From positions 1-5,275 of the forward strand of contig JAIRMS010000068.1 of NCBI GenBank assembly GCA_031258475.1: a stretch of 5,275 bases of DNA, given 5' to 3'. Position 1 is the stretch's first letter, and every line of letters begins with the position of its first letter. The notes beneath the pieces were generated by a model, which worked only from the letters and a program-made list of their open reading frames with translations, ran no database searches and had not been told where the DNA came from. The DNA comes from Holosporaceae bacterium (GTDB lineage Bacteria; Pseudomonadota; Alphaproteobacteria; UBA3830). The position numbers and the translations under genes were made by a program. This document shows positions 1 to 5,179 of this stretch, one piece after another.

Positions 1-38
1 TAGGCACCTTTGGCGTATCTTTCTCGAGTATTGTTCAT
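1..38 (-). CDS. tnpA: IS200/IS605-type transposase TnpA, N-terminal fragment (runs off the left edge)
   Basis: The minus strand from 38 reads MNNTRERYAKGA and leaves the window. IS200/IS605 Y1 transposases typically begin with a short polar leader and a motif such as Y-(R/A)-(R/K)-G-(S/A) before the first beta strand, so RYAKGA fits. A stop lies just upstream in frame, making the ATG at 36-38 the first available start. A GAGG (40-43) sits only one base upstream, too close for a normal Shine-Dalgarno. The stronger support is upstream: an IS200-like left-end hairpin at 76-87 that can be aligned with the one preceding the clearer tnpA at the right end of the window. Only 12 codons are visible, so activity and subgroup cannot be judged. 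Confidence 0.5.
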   Translation of the reverse strand, partial: MNNTRERYAKGA

Positions 39-59
39 GCCTCAGCTTACAACTACTAG

Positions 60-100
60 AATGCTAAAGCAATTCACGCTAAAGCGTAAGGTTTATACCC
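60..100 (-). repeat. IS200/IS605-like left end with subterminal hairpin
   Basis: Read on the minus strand, the segment begins GGGTATAAACC, followed by a hairpin with stem ACGC/GCGT around a TTTA loop (76-87) and then a second GCTTTAGC (63-70). The same order occurs on the plus strand at 5180-5214: GGGTTAACACCC, a TTTA-loop hairpin, then ACTTTAGT. Such imperfect subterminal hairpins are what TnpA recognises as single-stranded DNA in this family. The exact tip and cleavage site cannot be fixed from one copy. Confidence 0.5.
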
Positions 101-194
101 GGCCCCATGGAAATAAAAAACCCTTATTTTTTTGCCTTGTATTTTGTTTTGAATAACCGTACAAGTTAGTTGTTTTTAATTGATTGAGATTGTT

Positions 195-861
195 ATGAAA
201 AATAGTGTATTTTGGTAAATGTGTTTTTGTATATTCTTGCCTTGTTTAGTTCAGTATCTGCTATGGAATGCGTACATAAAGTGGTGGTTTATGATGACAG
301 TAATTATATGGGTGGTGAAGGCCTATCGAGACGCATAATTGGAAAGTTACCATCAAAAACTGATTCTGATACACCGGGCAAGCTTGTTTTCAGAACTGGA
401 TTCTAGCGCCATACTTTAACTACAGAGGGTCGTATTATTACTTTTACTCTGTGCCTTACTTCAGATAAAGTACCCAGCACTATTATGGAACCGCTTCTTA
501 ATAAGGCTGATCTAGTCGTTTTCCTACTGGATGGACGCAATGAGAATTTAAACAAAATCTTAATGCGAAATCTTCGGTATACGGGCATAAAAAATCCGTT
601 GATAGCTGTCGTAGACACTGTGAAGGCAATCCTAAAGTAAGAGCTATATCTGATGACATCGCGTCAGCGAATCCTGAACTTTGGGTGCAGTTTGTGGATT
701 CTGAAACCACCAAAGGTATCAAGGAAATTATACGAGAGATGGGCGATATTTTGCAGAAGAAGGAAACGTTGGCGCGGGAGGAAAAAGCGAGGTTGGAGCA
801 GGAGCAGCGGAGAAGAGCGATGGCGCAAAAAAGTTGGGGATTATTTTGTTGCCTTCTGTAA
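195..861 (+). pseudogene. Decayed eukaryote-like Ras/Rab-family small GTPase with signal peptide and CaaX-like C-terminus
   Basis: Joining three reading-frame segments gives about 220 residues, a normal Rab length. ATG 195 reads MKNSVF and needs one extra T in the TTTT run at 210-213 to continue as LVNVFLYILALFSSVSA, a good Sec signal peptide. The frame from 212 has a TAG at 404-406 and ends at 638-640. A single missing base near 621-624 shifts reading to the frame starting GNPKVRAISDD at 625, which ends at 859-861. Ras-like landmarks are KVVVYDDSN at the P-loop position, LTTEGRIITFTL for strands 2-3, ADLVVFLLD for strand 4, NPLIAVVDT for strand 5 and GIKEIIREMGDIL for the last helix. A charged helix then leads to a terminal CCLL, a geranylgeranylation-type CaaX box. 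The nucleotide-binding motifs are poor: no GKS/T, no DTAGQ and no NKxD. It was perhaps a secreted host-directed effector, now dead. The family call is by motif recall. Confidence 0.65.
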
Positions 862-882
862 AGATTGCTTGAGATTCGTGTT

Positions 883-934
883 GCCGCGCTGAAATGCAGA
901 AAATCTATAGTTTTTGCGCTAATTTCAGCGCGGC
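883..934. repeat. 13-bp perfect inverted repeat with 26-base loop
   Basis: GCCGCGCTGAAAT (883-895) is matched exactly by its reverse complement at 922-934. The loop contains partly complementary A-rich and T-rich tracts (897-903 and 911-915), and a smaller competing hairpin GCGCT/AGCGC lies at 916-931. The right arm is followed by GCCATAGGG, not a T-run, so it is not a textbook intrinsic terminator for the upstream GTPase relic. It lies at the downstream edge of the IS5-like remnant and could be an element end, a palindromic intergenic repeat or a chance product of rearrangement. Confidence 0.7.
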
Positions 935-974
935 GCCATAGGGTATCGTCGCATTTTTCACACCACTTCTGGCA

Positions 975-1208
975 ATCTCAAAATCTGCAATTTCTCTCAT
1001 AATCATATCTGAGATCGTAAAAAGGATCATGTAAAAGCTGAGACTCGCTGAAAGAGAGCTTTGCGCATAACTTTCTATAGCCTGCAGCGCACTGATTCGC
1101 CCGAATAATTGAGCCGTCTATCGCAAACCATTCATCGTCAATTTCTTGAAAATATTCGAACAAGGACTCCCAGATCCCTCGCTTTTTCCATCTTATACCA
1201 AACGTCAT
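975..1208 (-). pseudogene. IS5-family transposase remnant (internal fragment)
   Basis: The minus strand from 1208 reads KKRGIWESLFEYFQ, then DDEWFAIDGSIIRANQ and CAAGYRK. This is the typical IS5-family stretch around the first catalytic Asp (D in AIDGSIIRA) with the preceding W-K-K-x-G-x-W-E helix. The N-terminal helix-turn-helix part is missing: immediately upstream lies IS110-type sequence in the opposite orientation. After CAAGYRK the reading no longer follows the family (expected G-R-S-x-G-G-F-x-T-K), so a deletion or frameshift follows, and a TGA stops the frame at 975-977. The same frame beyond that stop reads SAKTIDFLHFSAA (roughly 925-880), which could be the degraded C-terminal helix of the same transposase; this is weak. 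The second and third catalytic acidic residues are not recognisable. The ATG at 1208 is internal to the domain and not a true start. Confidence 0.65.
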
Positions 1209-1232
1209 TTTTAATTATCGAAAAGATGGCTT

Positions 1233-1560
1233 GTGGGCGCTGAAAAACAACGTATTATTTCGATAGTTGAAATAAGGAATGGTATTACGCTATCTCATTT
1301 TCAGTCAGGAACATCGGTTAACGGAAAATCGCACATTTCTCGCCTGGGATCGAAAAAGATCAGAAAAGTGCTGTACATGAGCTCGCTGGTCGTGAAAAAT
1401 CACAATCCGGAATTCGCAAATTTTCGTGGAAAAGCTTGAAAAACGAGGAAAATGTGCAAAAGTTATCATCGTCGCGATTATGCGAAAACTGATGCACATC
1501 TTTTTCGGCATCCTGAAAAATAGAGCGCCTTTTGATGAAAATTTAGCTTTTGCCCATTGA
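1233..1560 (+). pseudogene. IS110-family transposase, C-terminal fragment with frameshift
   Basis: From about 1269 the plus strand reads SHFQSGTSVNGKSHISR and then IRKVLYMSSLVVKNHNPEF, the conserved C-terminal 'transposase 20' domain of IS110-family (DEDD-type) transposases, including the Q-S-G-T-S-V core with its putative nucleophilic serine. The frame breaks in the TTTT run at 1421-1424. Dropping one T restores FVEKLEKRGKCAKVIIVAIM, continuing through MRKLMHIFFGILKN to a TGA at 1558-1560, a normal C-terminus. The N-terminal RuvC-like DEDD domain is gone, cut at the junction with the oppositely oriented IS5-like remnant near 1209-1268. The sequence after the stop (1561-1580) may be the original right end of the element. 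No bridge-RNA region can be identified. This fragment is inactive. Confidence 0.75.
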
Positions 1561-1706
1561 CTCGAAAGACGGTATCTGCCCTCCCAATGACAATCGTGAG
1601 TTTCTCAAAAGACAACACCATTTCGTACAGCACCGCCCACTTTCATAGATGCGAACAATGATCCGGCACTGGGTATGTAAAGTTCCGAATGCAGTACCCA
1701 TCAATT

Positions 1707-2435
1707 TTAAAAATCGCACATTTTATGCCAACTGTGTCCAGTTCTTCCAAAGTTTGAATTTTCTTCTTGCTTGGAAGAATCTCTGTGGAATATGTTCCTA
1801 TACCATGGACAGCTTTCTTTAAATTTTCCGTTCCCACAGAAATGCTTTTTTTCAAAGCCAAATAACGCGCGACTCAATTTTTTGATTTTCTTTAATTTTT
1901 TCTTAACAATATGATATCTTTCTGATGGATTGAGATCATCTTTCGGCGGGCGTGACACATCTCTGGCGATTAACTCTCTGATCTCCAATAACTCCTGTTC
2001 GATGCGTTGAGCAATGGGGTGGTCAGAAAAGTCTGGGCGAGAATCTCTCTCGTTGAACTGTCCAGCTACGCGCGCATCACGAACTTCATCGCGAACTCTC
2101 CTATCCACTGCGTGAAATTCTTCTTTTTCTGGTCTGTGGAGACTTCCCGGAACGACTCGCTCTTCCCGGTGTTCTCTGTTTTCTCCGTCATTTTTTTTAA
2201 TATAAACCTTGCCAGCAGGATCAACCGCCAGCTCGCCGGATTCCTTCTTGGTTTCTACGACTCCGTTTTCATCAAAACGAGAATGTTCAGACTCAACATT
2301 TACTGGACCATCTCCGGATCTACGCATTTGCAAACTCCACGAATCGCCGTGGACGCCGCTATCGTGCGCGGCTCCGACACCAGGAACTAAAAGAAAACAA
2401 CAAACCGAAGCATATATTTCTTTGCGTAAAATCAT
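1707..2435 (-). CDS. Unrecognised secreted protein, probably frameshifted near its 3' end
   Basis: I do not recognise the family. The start at 2435 is preferred over an in-frame ATG at 2447 because GGAG (minus strand, 2445-2442) lies six bases before it. The product begins MILRKEIYASVCCFLLVPGVGA, a clear Sec signal peptide with cleavage expected after GVGA. The mature part is highly charged and probably largely disordered, followed by a helical segment (IAQRIEQELLEIRELIARD) and a lysine-rich stretch (KKKLKKIKKLSRALF). After an A7 run (plus-strand T7, 1846-1852) the frame becomes Cys/His/Ser-rich and improbable. The +1 frame reads a more protein-like tail including EELDTVGIKCAIFKIDGY and ends with TGA at 1643-1645. 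The ancestral product was therefore probably about 265 residues ending at 1643. It lies 70 bp downstream of the DUF2948-like gene on the same strand. Periplasmic or secreted location is inferred. Confidence 0.6.
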   Translation of the reverse strand: MILRKEIYASVCCFLLVPGVGAAHDSGVHGDSWSLQMRRSGDGPVNVESEHSRFDENGVVETKKESGELAVDPAGKVYIKKNDGENREHREERVVPGSLHRPEKEEFHAVDRRVRDEVRDARVAGQFNERDSRPDFSDHPIAQRIEQELLEIRELIARDVSRPPKDDLNPSERYHIVKKKLKKIKKLSRALFGFEKKHFCGNGKFKESCPWYRNIFHRDSSKQEENSNFGRTGHSWHKMCDF

Positions 2436-2467
2436 AGCTTTCTCCATTCTTCTGTAAAAACATTGCT

Positions 2468-2473
2468 ATTATA
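2468..2473 (-). promoter_or_regulatory. Candidate -10 box for the secreted-protein gene
   Basis: The minus strand carries a perfect TATAAT here, placed so that transcription would begin about 25 bases before the ATG at 2435. No -35 box at ideal spacing is visible: TTAACA at 2499-2494 would need a 20-bp spacer. A 7-bp inverted repeat (AACATTG 2459-2465, CAATGTT 2491-2497) flanks it. Confidence 0.35.
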
Positions 2474-2504
2474 AGCCAAAATCATTAAAACAATGTTAAT
2501 ATTT

Positions 2505-2933
2505 CTAGCTCAAAAAGTTGTGAATTGGAAGGGATAAAGTTGAATATTTATCGTGCAAATCTTTTAGATAAATCAAAAGGTTACCCACACCCACACATAT
2601 GTGTTTGTTTTCCGAAAAAACCAGATTGACTTCGTTTTGCGACGCGTGAAGAGTAAGTAAGCTTAGATATTGATCCTCAATTATATTATTGCTTGCGACG
2701 ATGGAATTAACGTTGTAGATGTATAGCCCGGAGTGAACGCGATGATAGCATTCGTTTTTATCGAAGGAGTCGGCGGATTCCCAGCAAAATCGATTCAACA
2801 TCAAACGAAAACATTTTCTTTCTTCATGCAGAGAGTGAAACGATATGTGGAATATTGAATCCTGCAGAAAAGACGATATAAGATCGCATTCCTCGAAGTT
2901 TTCCGCTTTAATTGATAAATTTCCACATTCCAT
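2505..2933 (-). CDS. DUF2948-family protein
   Basis: A 142-residue protein resembling the alphaproteobacterial DUF2948 family. Recognisable parts in order are an N-terminal ECDLISSFLQDSIF, corresponding to the family's acidic '(D/E)xxDLxxISAxLQDAV' opening. Next comes ERKCFRLMLNRFCWE, matching 'ERRFxLxxNRFxWE'. Then HSGLYIYNVNSIVASN matches the 'RxxxGLxFxRVxxVxxxxI' segment, and YLSLLTLHASQNEVNLVFSE matches 'LSLLAIxF...xVxLxFAGGG'. ICVGVGNLLIYLKDL is the final acidic-helix region. Length is near the family norm. ATG 2933 has AAGGG six bases upstream, supporting this start. The biochemical function of the family is unknown to me; in other alphaproteobacteria it is often found near murA and hisD, which are not present here. 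It is more divergent and richer in Cys and Asn than free-living homologues, as in reduced genomes. Confidence 0.75.
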   Translation of the reverse strand: MECGNLSIKAENFEECDLISSFLQDSIFHISFHSLHEERKCFRLMLNRFCWESADSFDKNECYHRVHSGLYIYNVNSIVASNNIIEDQYLSLLTLHASQNEVNLVFSENKHICVGVGNLLIYLKDLHDKYSTLSLPIHNFLS

Positions 2934-2965
2934 GACATGCCCTTATTTATAATAAATGATGTTTA

Positions 2966-2996
2966 AATATAATAAAAAATAAAAGCTTCTGTCCAA
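2966..2996 (-). promoter_or_regulatory. Candidate sigma-70 promoter for the DUF2948-like gene
   Basis: The minus strand shows TTGGAC (2996-2991) and TATATT (2971-2966) separated by 19 bp, with a predicted start about 26 bases before the ATG at 2933. The spacer is slightly long; ATTATA at a 17-bp spacing is an alternative. It is part of a divergent arrangement with the thioesterase promoter. Confidence 0.35.
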
Positions 2997-3005
2997 CCTA
3001 TTTTT

Positions 3006-3026
3006 GGAGAAAAGAGGCATTTCTCC
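3006..3026. promoter_or_regulatory. 7-bp perfect palindrome between divergent promoters (possible operator)
   Basis: GGAGAAA (3006-3012) and TTTCTCC (3020-3026) form a perfect inverted repeat around a 7-base centre. It lies between the two candidate -35 boxes (2991-2996 and 3027-3032), touching the rightward one. This is a typical place for a dimeric regulator that controls both directions. It could instead form a small hairpin; no T-run directly follows. Confidence 0.35.
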
Positions 3027-3057
3027 TTGACTTTTTGATTAAAAGACAATATATAAT
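3027..3057 (+). promoter_or_regulatory. Candidate sigma-70 promoter for the thioesterase gene
   Basis: TTGACT (3027-3032) is followed by TATATA (3050-3055, 17-bp spacer), overlapping TATAAT (3052-3057, 19-bp spacer). Transcription would begin near 3062-3064, leaving almost no leader for an ATG at 3070 but a normal short leader for the ATG at 3085. Confidence 0.5.
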
Positions 3058-3084
3058 CATATGTAAGATATGGAAGAGAAGGAT

Positions 3085-3474
3085 ATGTCTGAAAAAGAAA
3101 AAGTTCTTGTTTCGAGAACGATTGCCGTTCCAGCGGATACAAATCCATGGGGAGATATTTTTGGAGGATGGGTTCTGTCGTTAATGGACATCGCTGCCGG
3201 CAGCATTGCCGCCAGACTTGCCCGCGGTACCGTCGCCACAAAAGCGATAAAAGAAGTAACGTTCGATACGCCAATTTTCGTCGGCGACGAAGTGTCGGTG
3301 TATGCGGAGATTGATAAAATCGGGAATTCGTCCATTACTCTGAACGTCTACGTAACAATAAGAAGAAAAAGTCAAAGTGAAGAGTTTCACGCTGTAAAAG
3401 GGATATTTGTTATGGTCGCTTTGGATGAAAATCGCCGTCCTCGTCCAGTTAGGCAAAAATGGACAGAAGCGTAA
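3085..3474 (+). CDS. Acyl-CoA thioesterase, YciA-type hotdog fold
   Basis: A 129-residue hotdog-fold thioesterase that should hydrolyse acyl-CoA to free acid and CoA in the cytosol. Residues 20-38 (NPWGDIFGGWVLSLMDIAA) are the YciA/BFIT-type active-site block, with D35 at the position of the catalytic Asp on the central hotdog helix. F60-D61-x-P63 and VGD (66-68), then EIDKIGNSSI, follow the usual second-strand pattern. HAVKGIFVMVALDENRRPRP is the normal closing strand with the family's 'vAlDexgrPrPvp' ending. Length is typical and the protein looks intact. ATG 3085 is preferred over the in-frame ATG 3070 because GGAAGAG (3072-3078) lies six bases before it and the candidate promoter would start transcription near 3063. 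It is separated from grpE by 78 bases that contain another promoter candidate. Substrate range cannot be read from the sequence; yciA itself is the nearest named relative. Confidence 0.88.
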   Translation: MSEKEKVLVSRTIAVPADTNPWGDIFGGWVLSLMDIAAGSIAARLARGTVATKAIKEVTFDTPIFVGDEVSVYAEIDKIGNSSITLNVYVTIRRKSQSEEFHAVKGIFVMVALDENRRPRPVRQKWTEA

Positions 3475-3484
3475 ACGAAAATAG

Positions 3485-3513
3485 TTGCATTGCCACGCTT
3501 TATTTAATAATAT
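3485..3513 (+). promoter_or_regulatory. Candidate sigma-70 promoter for grpE
   Basis: TTGCAT (3485-3490) and TAATAT (3508-3513) are spaced by exactly 17 bp, with a predicted start about 30 bases upstream of the grpE ATG. I see no convincing heat-shock (RpoH) promoter with a CTTG and CCCCAT pair, although grpE is commonly heat-regulated. Confidence 0.45.
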
Positions 3514-3552
3514 CTTTACCGGAATTTCTAACCAGTAATCGGGAGTTTGCGC

Positions 3553-4107
3553 ATGAGTGAGGAAAATAATCAATCTGACGGAAATTCAGAAAAAAATTTG
3601 GAAAGCGTAAACGAAAACGCTTCTCTGGAAGACCAGGTCCAGAAGCTCAAAGATGAGATCGGCATGCTCAAGGATACCGTTTTACGCAAAATGGCGGAAT
3701 CTGAAAATCTCAGAAAAAGATTGGAAAAAGAAAAAGAAGAGGTAATAAGGTACTCCAACGCAAAATTTGCAAAGGATTTGCTGGCGGTGGTGGATAATTT
3801 CGAAAGAGTTTCGGAAAATTCCGCATCGATTAAAGAAAAAATCGAGACTGACGATGGTCTTAAAGCGTTTTTTGCCGGCATCGAGCTATGCGAGAAAGAG
3901 CTAATATCAACGTTCAAAAGACACGGAATTTACAGAACTGAAGTAAAAGAGGGCGACGAATTCAATCCTGAATATCATCAGGCGATGTGCGAATTGGATA
4001 GCCCGGATCACAAAGCCGGCGTTATTATAAAAGTATTTCAAACAGGGTATATATATAACGATCGTCTATTGCGTCCGGCAATGGTGAGCGTTTCCAAAAA
4101 AACATGA
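3553..4107 (+). CDS. grpE: Nucleotide exchange factor GrpE (DnaK co-chaperone)
   Basis: GrpE releases ADP from DnaK (Hsp70) and drives its folding cycle in the cytosol. The 184-residue product has the expected layout: a polar, disordered N-terminus (1-25), a long coiled-coil dimer helix (about 26-85, including QVQKLKDEIGMLKDTVLRKM and ENLRKRLEKEKEE), a four-helix-bundle region, and the C-terminal beta-wing that contacts DnaK. The wing carries the family signature: FNPEYHQAM (137-145) and the run from V161 to V180, with NDRLLRPAMV near its end. ATG 3553 is preferred over the TTG at 3547 because GGGAG (3541-3545) lies seven bases before it. The stop overlaps the next gene's start (ATGA at 4104-4107), so the HAD gene is probably translationally coupled. 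Nothing appears truncated. dnaK and dnaJ are not in the window. Confidence 0.95.
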   Translation: MSEENNQSDGNSEKNLESVNENASLEDQVQKLKDEIGMLKDTVLRKMAESENLRKRLEKEKEEVIRYSNAKFAKDLLAVVDNFERVSENSASIKEKIETDDGLKAFFAGIELCEKELISTFKRHGIYRTEVKEGDEFNPEYHQAMCELDSPDHKAGVIIKVFQTGYIYNDRLLRPAMVSVSKKT

Positions 4108-4649
4108 GAGGCCCTATTCTTCCCCTTTGCGTGGATCTCGACGGGACCCTCATAGAGGGGGATGTGACTCTGAAAGTGCTAAAAATCTACATCAAGCTCC
4201 GTTTTTTTAACATATTCGTGGCACTGTTCTGGCTGCTGCGCGGACGTGCCTATTTCAAACATAAACTCGCGGAATCGGTGGAATTGGACGCAGCTTCCCT
4301 GAAATATAACAGAAGACTTCTGGAATTTATTCTTAAGAAAAAGGGAAAAGGTCATCCGATTTTTCTGGCGACAGCCTGCAATCATGTTTACGCAGACAAA
4401 GTTGCAGACTATCTCGGAATTTTCGACGGTGTTTTTGCCAGTGACGATCGCATAAATCTCAGAGCCGCAGCCAAGGCTCAGGCATTGATCTGGATATTTG
4501 GAAGAAAAGGCTTTATCTACGTCGGAAATTCCGAAGACGACGTCCACGTTTGGAAAGCAAGCGCCGAATGTATTTTGGTATCTCCAACAAAAACAGCGCT
4601 GTACAGGATGCGCAAACGAAAATATTTACTATTTGAGCAAAGAACATGA
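4104..4649 (+). CDS. HAD-superfamily phosphatase, UbiA-associated type (stand-alone domain)
   Basis: A 181-residue HAD-family hydrolase, expected to act on a phosphorylated substrate through an aspartyl-phosphate. Motif I is DLDGTL at 11-16 (nucleophile D11, acid/base D13), motif II is LAT at 88-90 (T90), K124 in AAAKAQAL is the motif III candidate, and motif IV is GNSEDD at 141-146. Between motifs I and II a hydrophobic segment (about 34-45) followed by LLRGRAYFKHKLA matches the HAD domain found at the N-terminus of large UbiA-family prenyltransferase proteins, where 'WLLRGRaafK' is typical. In those proteins a membrane domain follows; here the gene stops at 181 residues with a basic tail and no UbiA part. 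It overlaps grpE upstream and the DciA-like gene downstream by ATGA junctions, so all three are probably one translationally coupled operon. Substrate unknown; the hydrophobic segment could allow membrane association. Confidence 0.8.
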   Translation: MRGPILPLCVDLDGTLIEGDVTLKVLKIYIKLRFFNIFVALFWLLRGRAYFKHKLAESVELDAASLKYNRRLLEFILKKKGKGHPIFLATACNHVYADKVADYLGIFDGVFASDDRINLRAAAKAQALIWIFGRKGFIYVGNSEDDVHVWKASAECILVSPTKTALYRMRKRKYLLFEQRT

Positions 4650-4957
4650 GCCATCTCCAAAATCTCCTGCCAATTGCCCGCATCGCAAAGGATTTAATAC
4701 AAAAGACCGTGAACAAACCGGATTATCTAGAAATCTTTTCAAATTGGAACGAAATTGTCGGAGAGCAATTTTCGACCATATGCCTTCCATACAAGGCGGT
4801 TAATTTGGGAAAAGATAAAATATTAATCTTAAAAACGATTAGAGGGCGCGGACTGGAAGTGCAGCACGAAGCCTGTAAAATTCTGGATTTGGTTAATAAC
4901 TTTCTAAAGAAAAAAACATTCTCTCAAATAAAAATTATTCAAATGGACATATATTAG
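4646..4957 (+). CDS. DUF721/DciA-like protein
   Basis: A 103-residue protein of the DUF721 type, whose better-studied members (DciA) help load or operate the replicative helicase DnaB in bacteria lacking DnaC. The family core is visible: an amphipathic N-terminal stretch, W34-NEIVGE (34-40), the conserved W-x-x-(I/V)-V-G; CLPYKA (46-51) at the 'h-x-P' position; then KILILKTIRGRGLEVQHEACKILDLV as the 'LtVxvxsxxwaxELxxxxxxIlxxIN' strand-helix segment, and a final strand SQIKIIQM. It is at the short end for alphaproteobacterial members, many of which carry an extra tail, but looks complete. ATG 4646 overlaps the HAD gene stop (ATGA), implying coupling. No clear intrinsic terminator follows it. 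The DciA function is transferred from the family. Confidence 0.75.
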   Translation: MSHLQNLLPIARIAKDLIQKTVNKPDYLEIFSNWNEIVGEQFSTICLPYKAVNLGKDKILILKTIRGRGLEVQHEACKILDLVNNFLKKKTFSQIKIIQMDIY

Positions 4958-5179
4958 CTGACTTGATCTGAAATATATGGTATTCTAAATCAATTACTAT
5001 CGCCAGACATCTAACAAAAAAAGTAGAACTTGCAGAATGTGAGCTAAGGCAAGGAGCGCTACAGCAGGCAGCACCTCAGAGACACGTCCGTTTCATAAAC
5101 CCGCCAATTTTTCTGAAGTAAGAAGGAATTTGAGTTGAAAAACAGTAAGGATTAGTGATTTTATGTTGTTACGTGGGAT
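4958..5179. other. Non-coding or relic stretch between the DciA-like gene and the IS200 left end
   Basis: I see no gene with a start and ribosome binding site here. One frame stays open from 4972 to a TAA at 5119-5121 and includes KKVELAECELRQGALQQAAP, but it has no ATG and matches no family I recognise, so it could be the end of a deleted gene or chance. There is no obvious terminator: only a short TTGAT/ATCAA pairing near 4963-4992 without a T-run. Confidence 0.4.

Noticed and set aside
111..130. AAATAA/TTATTT pairing before a T-run as an intrinsic terminator
   Set aside because: The stem is entirely A/T and short, and no gene upstream on the plus strand would need it.
498..722. Minus-strand open frames across the GTPase relic
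   Set aside because: Plus-strand frames read through recognisable Ras-like segments; the opposite strand gives no recognisable protein and no start signal.
653..892. Arg/Lys/Trp-rich plus-strand open frame from ATG 653
   Set aside because: It is the wrong frame of the GTPase C-terminal helix; the frame starting at 625 gives the plausible residues and the CCLL end.
2007..2390. A 127-codon open frame on the plus strand opposite the secreted-protein gene
   Set aside because: It is Phe/Ser-rich with no ribosome binding site or family resemblance. The minus strand there has a signal peptide, a good Shine-Dalgarno and ordinary helical segments, so this is an antisense shadow.
3467..3505. AAGCGT/ACGCTT stem followed by TATTT as a terminator for the thioesterase gene
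   Set aside because: The stem is only 6 bp with a 22-base loop and overlaps the better-supported grpE promoter candidate; the T-run is interrupted.
4498..4803. Open frame spanning the HAD/DciA-like junction
   Set aside because: It overlaps two well-supported genes in another frame and has an implausible composition.
4958..5179. tRNA or other small RNA gene downstream of the DciA-like gene
   Set aside because: I could not find a cloverleaf, a T-loop GTTCRANNC or a CCA end on either strand.
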